Shown here: positions 54,995-62,647 of the stretch, piece by piece | How the letters are laid out: each line of letters begins with the position of its first letter | How positions within the stretch are numbered: position 1 is the stretch's first letter | NCBI GenBank assembly: GCA_963812255.1 | Contig: CAWEUM010000005.1 | Location: 1,302,001 to 1,366,000 of the forward strand | DNA length: 64,000 bases | Direction: 5' to 3' | Origin: DATJGR01 sp963812255 | GTDB taxonomy: Bacteria > Pseudomonadota > Gammaproteobacteria > Pseudomonadales > Azotimanducaceae | Position numbers and translations under genes: made by a program | The notes under the pieces: generated by a model | Seen by the model: the letters and a program-made list of their open reading frames with translations, nothing else | Told to the model about the DNA's origin: nothing | The model's database searches: none

Positions 54995-55007
54995 GGGTCA
55001 GAGCGAC
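54995..55007 (+). repeat. Dispersed GGGTCAGAG repeat, copy C
   Basis: GGGTCAGAGCGAC, identical over 13 bases to the start of copy B (48159-48171). It lies six bases after the CoA-transferase stop, in the 84-base convergent gap before the histidine kinase. The right half of the hairpin is absent, so this looks like a partial copy. Confidence 0.45.
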
Positions 55008-55073
55008 TTCCACCGGTTTTCTCTACTCGATCTACGGCCTTTGAAGAGGAGGTAAGTTCCCTGGAAGGGCGGC

Positions 55074-56498
55074 CTACGCCTGGTTGCCATGAGATGGCAG
55101 ACGGACGCGGAAAGTGGAACCTTTGCCAACGCAGCTGTCCACTTCGATTGAGCCTCCGTGACCGACAACGATACGGCGAACGACGGATAGGCCGAGACCG
55201 GCACCGGACGCGACATTGAGATTGCGTCGCCGGAACGGAAGAAAGATGTTCGAGACATCCTGCGGTGCAATGCCGTATCCGCTGTCGGTGACTTCAATGA
55301 CGGTGCTTGCGCCGTCTTGGTCGACGCGTACGTCGATGCTTCCCCCAGGCGAATACTTGATCGCATTGCTCAGGAGATTCCTGAGCACTTGCTCTATGCG
55401 CAAAGGATCTGCAACAAAATAGACCGGCACTGGGGGTAGTCTGGCGACGATGCGATGCGCGGGCGCTGTCGGCGCATACATCTGCACGATGTTCCTGACC
55501 AGATTCCGCAGGTCGAACGGCACACAGCGCAACTCGAGTTCGCCCGCTTCGATGCGGGTCGCGTCAAGCAAGTCGTCGATCATGCGCGCGAGTAAAGCTA
55601 CCTGATCATCGAGGACATCCCTCTTCCGCCCACGCTGCGTTTCCGAACGCTCGTGTTCGAGCATCAGAAGCCCGTTTCTCAACGTGGTAAGGGGATTTTT
55701 GAGGTCGTGGGCGACACCGGCAAGAAACTCGAGCTGCGCCCTGCGCTGTTCAGCGAGGCGTCCGGCCATTTCATTGAACATGCGGGCCAGCTCCGCCAAT
55801 TCACGGGCGCCATGCGGGTTGCCTCGAACATTCAAATCGCCGTCTCGAAAGGCGGCCACCGCGCCGTGCAATGCCAGAACGGGTCGCGCCAGATAGCGTC
55901 GTACACCAAAACCTATCAGTACAAAACCGACGACCAACAGGACGCTGGCGGTAACTCCGACCATGGCCGATAGCCCCTGCGCCCGCTGCGCGCGGACACG
56001 CGCATTTTCGGCCTGCACATCGTTTAGATCTCGCAGCGCTTCTACAGCTGATACCAGCTCCGTGAACGCCGGTCGGGAGCCGCGCATGAGCTTTTCGATG
56101 TCGCGCGTCTCAGCGTCAATTTCGGAGCGCACCCGCAGATAGTGGCTCAGCGCCGCAGAAAGGCGTTCGATCAGACGTTGTTCAGGGGCTGCGCCGACGT
56201 ATTGCGTCGCCCGCGTCACAAGCTCCCGCAGCCGAGAGCCAACCTCCGCATGCGCCTCGACGATCTCGGGCTCGTCCGTGATCCGCAGCAGGTTGCTCAG
56301 GCGTTGATACTCGAACGCGGATACTTCGATCTCGTCAGCAATAGCTGCGCTTTTCGTGTCGCGTGAAACCGTTTCGATGGCGCGCTCGAGTACCGACGCC
56401 GTCCCGACCAGGATCGACACCACTATGATCCCTATGGCGGCAAACAACCCCAAACACGTCCACACGAGCGTGCGAATGCTGGGACTGTGCGTCCGCAT
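55074..56498 (-). CDS. Sensor histidine kinase (orphan)
   Basis: 474-residue membrane kinase. TM1 is about 10-32, followed by a periplasmic helical sensor (about 33-180), TM2 (about 182-204), a HAMP domain, DHp helix with H-box GVAHDLKNPLT, and HATPase with N-box LRNLLSNAIKYSP, G1 DSGYGIAP and G2 GAGLGLSV. No response regulator is adjacent, so it is an orphan. The ATG at 56498 has GGGGAT upstream. An ATG at 56573 would add 25 residues without a conserved role. Confidence 0.88.
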   Translation of the reverse strand: MRTHSPSIRTLVWTCLGLFAAIGIIVVSILVGTASVLERAIETVSRDTKSAAIADEIEVSAFEYQRLSNLLRITDEPEIVEAHAEVGSRLRELVTRATQYVGAAPEQRLIERLSAALSHYLRVRSEIDAETRDIEKLMRGSRPAFTELVSAVEALRDLNDVQAENARVRAQRAQGLSAMVGVTASVLLVVGFVLIGFGVRRYLARPVLALHGAVAAFRDGDLNVRGNPHGARELAELARMFNEMAGRLAEQRRAQLEFLAGVAHDLKNPLTTLRNGLLMLEHERSETQRGRKRDVLDDQVALLARMIDDLLDATRIEAGELELRCVPFDLRNLVRNIVQMYAPTAPAHRIVARLPPVPVYFVADPLRIEQVLRNLLSNAIKYSPGGSIDVRVDQDGASTVIEVTDSGYGIAPQDVSNIFLPFRRRNLNVASGAGLGLSVVRRIVVGHGGSIEVDSCVGKGSTFRVRLPSHGNQA

Positions 56499-56585
56499 GT
56501 TCGAAATCCCCACTTGGGGAGATGACCTGGGTTCCAACTCGCTCAAACGGGTGGCGCCATCCCAACCATCCAACGAAGAGGCAAT

Positions 56586-57599
56586 CTAATCGATCTTCAG
56601 CAGTTGTTTGCCGATGTTCTTGCCGGTGAACAACCGTGTCAGCGTATTTGGAATGTTCTTGAATCCTTCCTGAATGTCTTCCTGGTAGACCAGATCGCCC
56701 GAAGAGACCCAGCCGAGCAACTCTGGAATCGCGATGTGGCCGCGATCCATGTAGTCGATGACGATGAAGCCTTCCATCCGCGCGCGCATGACGACCAGGT
56801 TCATCAGGTTCGCGGGGCCCGGCAGCGGCTTCGTCGCGTTGTAGCCCGAGATGCCGCCGCACAGCACGACTCGGGCGCGCATGGCCAGGTGATTCAGCGC
56901 CGCTTCGAGGATGTCGCCGCCGACGTTGTCGAAGAACACGTCCACGCCTTTCGGACACAGCTTGCCGACCCGTGCATCGACGTCTTCGCTCTTGTAGTCG
57001 ATGACGGCATCGAAGCGAGCTTGTTTCTTCAGCCACTTGCACTTCTCGGCGCCGCCCGCGATGCCAACGACACGACAGCCTTTGATGCGGGCGATCTGCC
57101 CCGCGACCGAACCCGTCGCACCGGCAGCACCCGATACCAACACCGTTTCGCCCGCCTTCGGCTTGCCGAGATCGAGCAGGCCCCAGTATGCCGTGAGCCC
57201 TGTGACGCCGAGAACCGATAGCGGCATCGTCAGCGGCACGCCAGGCGGTACCTTGTTCAAGCCGAACGGACCGCCAGTTGGCGAAACCACCACGTAGTCC
57301 TGCCAGCCACCGCCGGTGAGCACCTTGTCGCCCGGCGCGAAATCGGGATGCTTCGATGTGACCACTTCGCCGACGGAACTCGCCCGCATCACTTCGCCGA
57401 GCTTGACCGGCGGCAGATAGCTCGGCCGATCTTCCATCCAGCCACGCTGTGTCGGATCGAATGACAGGTACAGATTCTTGACCAGCACGCGGCCGTCGCC
57501 CGGATTCGGTACGCGGCCCTCGCGATACTCGAAATTTGCCGAACTCACCTTGCCGTGCGGCCGCTTCGCCAACACCCATTGTCGATTCACATTCGCCAC
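56586..57599 (-). CDS. NADP-dependent oxidoreductase (medium-chain, leukotriene B4 dehydrogenase-like)
   Basis: 337-residue zinc-independent MDR of the LTB4 12-hydroxydehydrogenase/prostaglandin reductase type (CurA-like). It starts ANVNRQWVLAKRPHG. The nucleotide fold motif is VSGAAGATGSVAGQIA, then KGVDVFFDNVGGDILE. Such enzymes reduce alpha,beta-unsaturated ketones or aldehydes with NADPH. The GTG at 57599 is preceded by AAGGAG, which decides the start against a longer frame. Divergent from the amidase pair. Confidence 0.92.
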   Translation of the reverse strand: MANVNRQWVLAKRPHGKVSSANFEYREGRVPNPGDGRVLVKNLYLSFDPTQRGWMEDRPSYLPPVKLGEVMRASSVGEVVTSKHPDFAPGDKVLTGGGWQDYVVVSPTGGPFGLNKVPPGVPLTMPLSVLGVTGLTAYWGLLDLGKPKAGETVLVSGAAGATGSVAGQIARIKGCRVVGIAGGAEKCKWLKKQARFDAVIDYKSEDVDARVGKLCPKGVDVFFDNVGGDILEAALNHLAMRARVVLCGGISGYNATKPLPGPANLMNLVVMRARMEGFIVIDYMDRGHIAIPELLGWVSSGDLVYQEDIQEGFKNIPNTLTRLFTGKNIGKQLLKID

Positions 57600-57726
57600 T
57601 AGGCACTCCTTGGTGGGTCGCGACGCACCGATCGTCGTGAGAACCGCGATGATAGCCGTCAGCCTTGAATAAATCGCCACTTGCTTGCAGAGTCGCGAAC
57701 GGATGGCGGCAGAACTCGGAGAGCAA

Positions 57727-59145
57727 ATGCTTGCGTTCAAATCAGCCACGGAATTGATCGCGATGCTGCGAGATGCACGAATCAGCGCCGTCGAATTGCT
57801 CGCCGAGTACCAGGCGCGCGTACTTCGATTCGACGACAAGATCAATTCGATCATCTGGCAGGAGCCCCATGTCGACGCGATGGTGCGTGACGCCGATGCG
57901 AACCTCCCGCTTGCTGGGTTGCCAATGACCGTCAAAGAGGCTTATGCACTGACCGGATCGCCAACGACGTGGGGCATCGCGGAAATGCGCAACAACGTCA
58001 CCGATACCGATTCGGTGGTCGTCGAGCGGCTGCGCACCGCTGGTGCCACGTTGTTCGGCAAGACAAACGTGCCGCTGAATCTCGGCGACTTCCAGAGCTA
58101 CAACGAAATATACGGCACCACCAACAATCCATGGGACCCTGCGCGCACCCCAGGTGGCTCGTCCGGCGGTTCCGCGGCCGCACTCGCCGCAGGTTTGACC
58201 GCGCTCGAGATGGGTTCGGACATCGGCGGTTCGATTCGCAATCCGGCGCACTACTGCGGCGTCTTCGGCCATAAACCCACGCACAAACTCGTTCCGAGTC
58301 GGGGACACGCACCGCCAGGGGTGCTCGCCGAGTTCGACATCGCTGTGGTCGGACCGATGGCACGTTCCGCCGTCGATCTCGATCTCGCGCTGGACATCGT
58401 TGCTGGCGCGGATCGGATCGAGGCCGGAATCCGCTACGACCTGCCGCGTCTAGATGGCCGCATGCTTGGCGACCTCAAGGTCGCAGTCTGGGCCAACGAC
58501 GACGTCGCGCCGGTATCGCGTGATTGCGAACGCGCGGTGCTGAAGGTCACCGACTCGCTTGCGCGCACCGGCGCGTTGGTGAATTTCGAAGCGAGACCCG
58601 CGTTTACTGCGCGAGACAGCCACAACATCTATATGGCCGCACTGTCGGCTGCGCTGGCTGCCGGGTTCCCGCAGCCGATGTTCGAAGAATTGAAGACACG
58701 GGCCATGAACACCGCACAGGACGATCAGAGCGAAGCCACGCGGCAGCTGCGGGCGCAGACGATGGATCATCGCGGCTGGATCCAACTCAACAACATGCGT
58801 GAGCACCTGCGTTGGGCCTGGCGGACATTCTTCGACCAGTACGACGTCCTGCTCGCACCGATCGCCGCAACCGCCGCATTCCCCCACGACCACAGTCCTA
58901 TGGAGGGGCGCACGATCGACGTCGACGGCACGCGGCAGCCGTATTTCCAACAGCTCTTCTGGGCGGGGCTTCCCGGCATTGCGTTCTTGCCGTCCACCGT
59001 CATTCCGACCGGCAACAACGCCAGCGGCCTGCCCGTCGGCATTCAGATCATCGGCCCTGCATACGGCGACCGCATCACGATTGGCGTGGCGCGCCTGCTC
59101 GAAGCGGAAGGCTTTGCATTCACGCCGCCGCCCGCGTACGTCTGA
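57727..59145 (+). CDS. Amidase-signature family protein, first of a tandem pair
   Basis: 472-residue amidase. The catalytic Lys is in PMTVKEAY, the Ser-rich loop is PGGSSGGSAAALAAG and the nucleophile Ser is in SDIGGSIRNPAH. The C-terminal half contains MDHRGWIQLNNMREHLRWAW. It is not a GatA: a true gatA is at 33728, there are no gatB/gatC neighbours and the HxxxxDIxC region differs. The start with the best ribosome-binding site (GGAGAG) is 57727; a TTG at 57685 and an ATG at 57703 are alternatives. Substrate unknown. Confidence 0.88.
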   Translation: MLAFKSATELIAMLRDARISAVELLAEYQARVLRFDDKINSIIWQEPHVDAMVRDADANLPLAGLPMTVKEAYALTGSPTTWGIAEMRNNVTDTDSVVVERLRTAGATLFGKTNVPLNLGDFQSYNEIYGTTNNPWDPARTPGGSSGGSAAALAAGLTALEMGSDIGGSIRNPAHYCGVFGHKPTHKLVPSRGHAPPGVLAEFDIAVVGPMARSAVDLDLALDIVAGADRIEAGIRYDLPRLDGRMLGDLKVAVWANDDVAPVSRDCERAVLKVTDSLARTGALVNFEARPAFTARDSHNIYMAALSAALAAGFPQPMFEELKTRAMNTAQDDQSEATRQLRAQTMDHRGWIQLNNMREHLRWAWRTFFDQYDVLLAPIAATAAFPHDHSPMEGRTIDVDGTRQPYFQQLFWAGLPGIAFLPSTVIPTGNNASGLPVGIQIIGPAYGDRITIGVARLLEAEGFAFTPPPAYV

Positions 59146-59173
59146 CCATCTCTCACCTGCAGGAAACACCGTC

Positions 59174-60619
59174 GTGACCAACTATTCATTCGCATCCGCC
59201 ACCGATCTCGCGCGCCTGATCCAGGCGAAAGAGATCTCCAGCCTCGAGTTGCTCGAGCACTATTTTCAACGGATCGACACGTACAACGGTCCGATCAACG
59301 CCGTGATCGCGCAGCATCGCGACGAAGCGAGAGATGCGGCGAAGAGCGCCGATTCCGCCCTCGCGCGAGGCGAGGTCCACGGACCACTGCACGGCGTGCC
59401 GATGACGGTCAAAGAGTCCTACGACGTTGCGGGATACAACACAACGTGGGGCATTGTCGAAATGAAGAACAATCTCGCGCACACAGACGCGCTGTCGATT
59501 CAGCGGCTGAAGCGCGCCGGCGCCATCGTCTTCGGCAAGACCAACGTACCGCTGCGGCTCGCCGACTTCCAGAGCTACAACGATATCTACGGCACGACGA
59601 ACAACCCATGGGACAAAAGCCGCACCCCAGGTGGCTCGTCGGGAGGCTCTGCGGCCGCGCTCGCCGCAGGATTGACCGGCCTCGAGACCGGTTCCGACAT
59701 CGGTGGATCGATCCGCAACCCGGCACACTTCTGCGGTGTGTTCGGCCACAAACCGACGTGGAACCTGTTGCCGCCGCGCGGCCACGCGATGCCCGGCGTC
59801 AAAACGCCCGCCGACATTTCGGTGATCGGACCGCTCGCGCGCTCGGCGCGTGACCTCGAAACCGCGCTGCTGGTAATGGCCGGGCCGGATGAAATACAGA
59901 GCCGCGGTATATCGCTGACATTGCCACGCCTCGGCAAACCCGTCAGTGCGCTGCGCATCGCCGTTTGGTCGGACGATCCAGTTGCGCCGGTGTCGAGAGC
60001 CGTTCGTGAACGCGTCGAATCGGTTGGCGCAGCGCTGCGCGATGCGGGTGCCCACGTCGACGACTGCGCGAGGCCCGACTTTTCCTCGAAAGAGTCCAGC
60101 ATCGCCTTTCAGTTTCTGCTTCAGGCAACGATGTCTTCGCGAATACCCGACGCCGATTTCGAATCGCTGCGTAAGGCGGTGGCGGGCCTCGCCGCCGACG
60201 ACACCAGCAATCGCGCCGAGACGCTACGTGCGCAAGCGGCGTCGTTCAGGGACTGGAGCCGTCACAACGAGGCCCGCACGCACCTGCGCTGGGCGTGGCA
60301 CGAGTTCTTCAACCGCTATGACGTGGTGTTGACGCCGATCATGCCGACCTCGGCATTTCCGCACGACCACCGTCAGTTCGGGGAGCGCACGATCGAGGTC
60401 GACGGTGCCGCGCGGCCGTACTTCGAACAGGTATTCTGGGCGGGACTCGCCGGGGTCAGTTACCTGCCGGCAACGATTGTGCCGACTGGCCCGGATGCGC
60501 AGGGTCTGCCGATCGGCGTGCAGATCGTTGGTCCCGAGTACGGCGATCTCGCGACGATCGAAGTCGCGCAGCAGCTCGAGCAGCGCGGCTTCGCGTTCTC
60601 CCCGCCGCCGGGATATTGA
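59174..60619 (+). CDS. Amidase-signature family protein, second of a tandem pair
   Basis: 481-residue paralogue of the preceding gene. It has the same motifs: PMTVKESY (Lys), PGGSSGGSAAALAAG and SDIGGSIRNPAH (Ser), plus the shared FQSYNxIYGTTNNPWD and HLRWAWxxFFxxYDVxLxPI segments. It follows 28 bases after the first gene, with GTG start and AGGAAA upstream. It probably arose by local duplication. It is followed four bases later by the diphosphomevalonate decarboxylase gene. Confidence 0.9.
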   Translation: MTNYSFASATDLARLIQAKEISSLELLEHYFQRIDTYNGPINAVIAQHRDEARDAAKSADSALARGEVHGPLHGVPMTVKESYDVAGYNTTWGIVEMKNNLAHTDALSIQRLKRAGAIVFGKTNVPLRLADFQSYNDIYGTTNNPWDKSRTPGGSSGGSAAALAAGLTGLETGSDIGGSIRNPAHFCGVFGHKPTWNLLPPRGHAMPGVKTPADISVIGPLARSARDLETALLVMAGPDEIQSRGISLTLPRLGKPVSALRIAVWSDDPVAPVSRAVRERVESVGAALRDAGAHVDDCARPDFSSKESSIAFQFLLQATMSSRIPDADFESLRKAVAGLAADDTSNRAETLRAQAASFRDWSRHNEARTHLRWAWHEFFNRYDVVLTPIMPTSAFPHDHRQFGERTIEVDGAARPYFEQVFWAGLAGVSYLPATIVPTGPDAQGLPIGVQIVGPEYGDLATIEVAQQLEQRGFAFSPPPGY

Positions 60620-60623
60620 TTCT

Positions 60624-61619
60624 ATGCCGGCCTACCAGGCCGTCTCCGAGGCCCATCCGAACATCGCGCTGGTCAAGTATTGGGGCAAGCGCGACGGCCC
60701 CGAAAACGTTCCCGCAACACCGTCTTTGTCGATCACGCTATCGCAGTTGCGGACGCGAACGCGTATCAGGCAGGACACCGAAGCGGCGCCCCACACAGCC
60801 ACGCAACACCGCGTGACCTTGAACGGAGCGCTCGCAAACGACGCAAAGATCGACGCGTGCATTCACAGGCTCATCGCACGCGCCGGGTGTCCTGTGCCAT
60901 CGTTGTGCATCGACACGGAAAACAATTTTCCCACCGCAGCGGGACTGGCATCCTCCGCCTCGGGCTTCGCCGCTTTGATCAAGGCAATGGACAGCGCGCT
61001 CGATTTACGCCTGAGCGATGCCGAGCAGTCGATCGAGGCACGGCGTGCCTCGGCGTCGGCCGCCCGGTCGCTGTATGGCGGTTTCGTGACCTTGACCGGT
61101 GGCGAGAATCCCGCGACATGGGTCGCACGTCCGGAACTCGACGCTGACGCATGGCCGCTGCAGGTCGTCATCGCAATCTGTTCCGATCAGCCCAAAACGG
61201 TTTCATCGAGCGCCGGTATGGTCCGCTCCAGGACATCCCCGTATTACTCGCGTTGGCTCGAAACCGCCGCTGACGATTTCGCGGCCGCGCGTGGTGCCGT
61301 CGCGCAGCGCGATTTCACACGACTTGGCGAGATCTCCGAGGCGAACTGTCTTGCGATGCACGCAGTGATGATGTCGGCGCATCCGGGGCTGTTGTATTGG
61401 CGAGCTGCGACCGTTGCTTGCGTCGAGCGTATCCGGCAACTGCGAGCAGATGGTGAAAGTGTGTTCTTCACCATCGACGCCGGTCCGCAGGTCAAGGCCG
61501 TTTGCGAGGCGCGCAGCGTAGAACGCGTTCGCGTCGCGCTGGCGCAGGTCGACGGCGTCAAAGACGTCGTTTCGGTCGGAATCGGCGGCCCGGCTCAGGT
61601 GTCGCGCCCGTCTGCATGA
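60624..61619 (+). CDS. mvaD: Diphosphomevalonate decarboxylase
   Basis: 331-residue GHMP-superfamily enzyme that turns mevalonate diphosphate into isopentenyl diphosphate with ATP. The N-terminal block HPNIALVKYWGKRD (11-24) is diagnostic. The phosphate loop is GLASSASGFAAL, and the catalytic Asp region is FFTIDAGPQVK. Length and motifs match the bacterial family. It overlaps the next kinase gene by four bases (ATGA). It is the first clear mevalonate gene in the cluster. Confidence 0.95.
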   Translation: MPAYQAVSEAHPNIALVKYWGKRDGPENVPATPSLSITLSQLRTRTRIRQDTEAAPHTATQHRVTLNGALANDAKIDACIHRLIARAGCPVPSLCIDTENNFPTAAGLASSASGFAALIKAMDSALDLRLSDAEQSIEARRASASAARSLYGGFVTLTGGENPATWVARPELDADAWPLQVVIAICSDQPKTVSSSAGMVRSRTSPYYSRWLETAADDFAAARGAVAQRDFTRLGEISEANCLAMHAVMMSAHPGLLYWRAATVACVERIRQLRADGESVFFTIDAGPQVKAVCEARSVERVRVALAQVDGVKDVVSVGIGGPAQVSRPSA

Positions 61620-62647
61620 AAATCGTCGCCAGCGCACCCGGCAAGGTTCTCGTCAGCGGCGAATATGCCGTGTTGATCGGGGCGCCGGCGCTTGTCATCG
61701 CAATCGACCGGCGCGTCAGCTGCAGCGTCCACGATGTATCTGTCGGCGGTTGGGGTTTCCAAACGCATGGATTCGCGCCGGACGTTTCTCACACATTTGC
61801 TTCGCTGACCGACCGGTCACTGCTGCCCCGCTCGGATCCGGCGTATATGTGCCAGCAGGTGCTGCGGCAGCTGCAGACGATTGACGGCGCACTCGACACG
61901 ATGCCGCCGCATCTGAGTCTGGACATCGACTCGACTGCCGGGTTTCTCGGTGACAAGAAACTCGGCATCGGCACAAGCGCCGCGGTGTGCAGCGCGCTGA
62001 CCGGTGCATTGCTCGCGACGCAGAAATTGGGTCAGAGTTGCTCCGACGCCGTTTCCGCTCGCGAGGTGTTTCCGGTCGCGTTGGCTGCGCATCGCGCCGC
62101 GCAGGGCGGCAGCGGCGTGGACGTTGCCGCGTCGTGCTACGGTGGGCTGATCCGGTTCGAAATAAACTCGACGCGGGCGACACGGTTCGCCTTTCCAATG
62201 GGCGTTTCGTTTGTAGCGATCTTCGCCGGCACCAGCGCCGATACGCGCGAACACGTCGCGCGGTTCGACGCATGGCGCGGCGGCGGCATACCGGACGCGT
62301 TACAGGCGTTGCGACATGCCGCGTCCCGCGTGGTCGAGGCGCTGCCCGAGCCCGCCCGATTCATGCAACAATTGCACGCGTATACAGTGGCGCTGAAGTC
62401 ACTCGACGAGGCGGCCCGACTTGGGATTTTCAGCGCGCCGCATCGGCTGCTGAGTGAGCTCGCCGCGACCTTCGGCGTTGTGTACAAGCCGTGCGGCGCA
62501 GGCGGCGGCGATCTCGGAATGGCGTTCGCCCTCAAAGAGAACGCTCGCGCGCTCGAATCGTTTGAACTGGCAGCCCACACGGCGGGCTTCACGCGTCTGC
62601 CTCTGGAGTTGGACGAGCATGGCATCACCGTTGGCGTCGACCGATAG
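61616..62647 (+). CDS. mvaK2: GHMP kinase, probable phosphomevalonate kinase
   Basis: 343-residue GHMP kinase. Motif 1 is SAPGKVLVSGEYAVL (6-20), with GAPALVIAIDRRV typical of phosphomevalonate kinases. Motif 2 is KLGIGTSAAV and motif 3 is CGAGGGDLG. The SGEYAVL form, with Tyr after Glu instead of the GEHAV of mevalonate kinase, and a separate GEHA mevalonate-kinase motif at the end of the next gene, favour the 5-phosphomevalonate assignment. The N-terminus at 61616 overlaps the mvaD stop. An earlier frame is inside mvaD. Confidence 0.86.
   Translation: MKIVASAPGKVLVSGEYAVLIGAPALVIAIDRRVSCSVHDVSVGGWGFQTHGFAPDVSHTFASLTDRSLLPRSDPAYMCQQVLRQLQTIDGALDTMPPHLSLDIDSTAGFLGDKKLGIGTSAAVCSALTGALLATQKLGQSCSDAVSAREVFPVALAAHRAAQGGSGVDVAASCYGGLIRFEINSTRATRFAFPMGVSFVAIFAGTSADTREHVARFDAWRGGGIPDALQALRHAASRVVEALPEPARFMQQLHAYTVALKSLDEAARLGIFSAPHRLLSELAATFGVVYKPCGAGGGDLGMAFALKENARALESFELAAHTAGFTRLPLELDEHGITVGVDR

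Noticed and set aside
56335..57726. 463-codon minus-strand ORF overlapping the oxidoreductase
   Set aside because: It is an out-of-frame reading of the MDR gene, rich in Arg and Gly and without domains.
57685..60619. Tandem amidases as duplicate gatA genes
   Set aside because: A complete gatCAB is at 33441-36642, and these two lack gatB/gatC neighbours and group-specific GatA segments.
61616..62647. The separate GHMP kinase as mevalonate kinase
   Set aside because: Its SGEYAVL motif is of the phosphomevalonate-kinase type, and a GEHA mevalonate-kinase motif is seen fused to the reductase.
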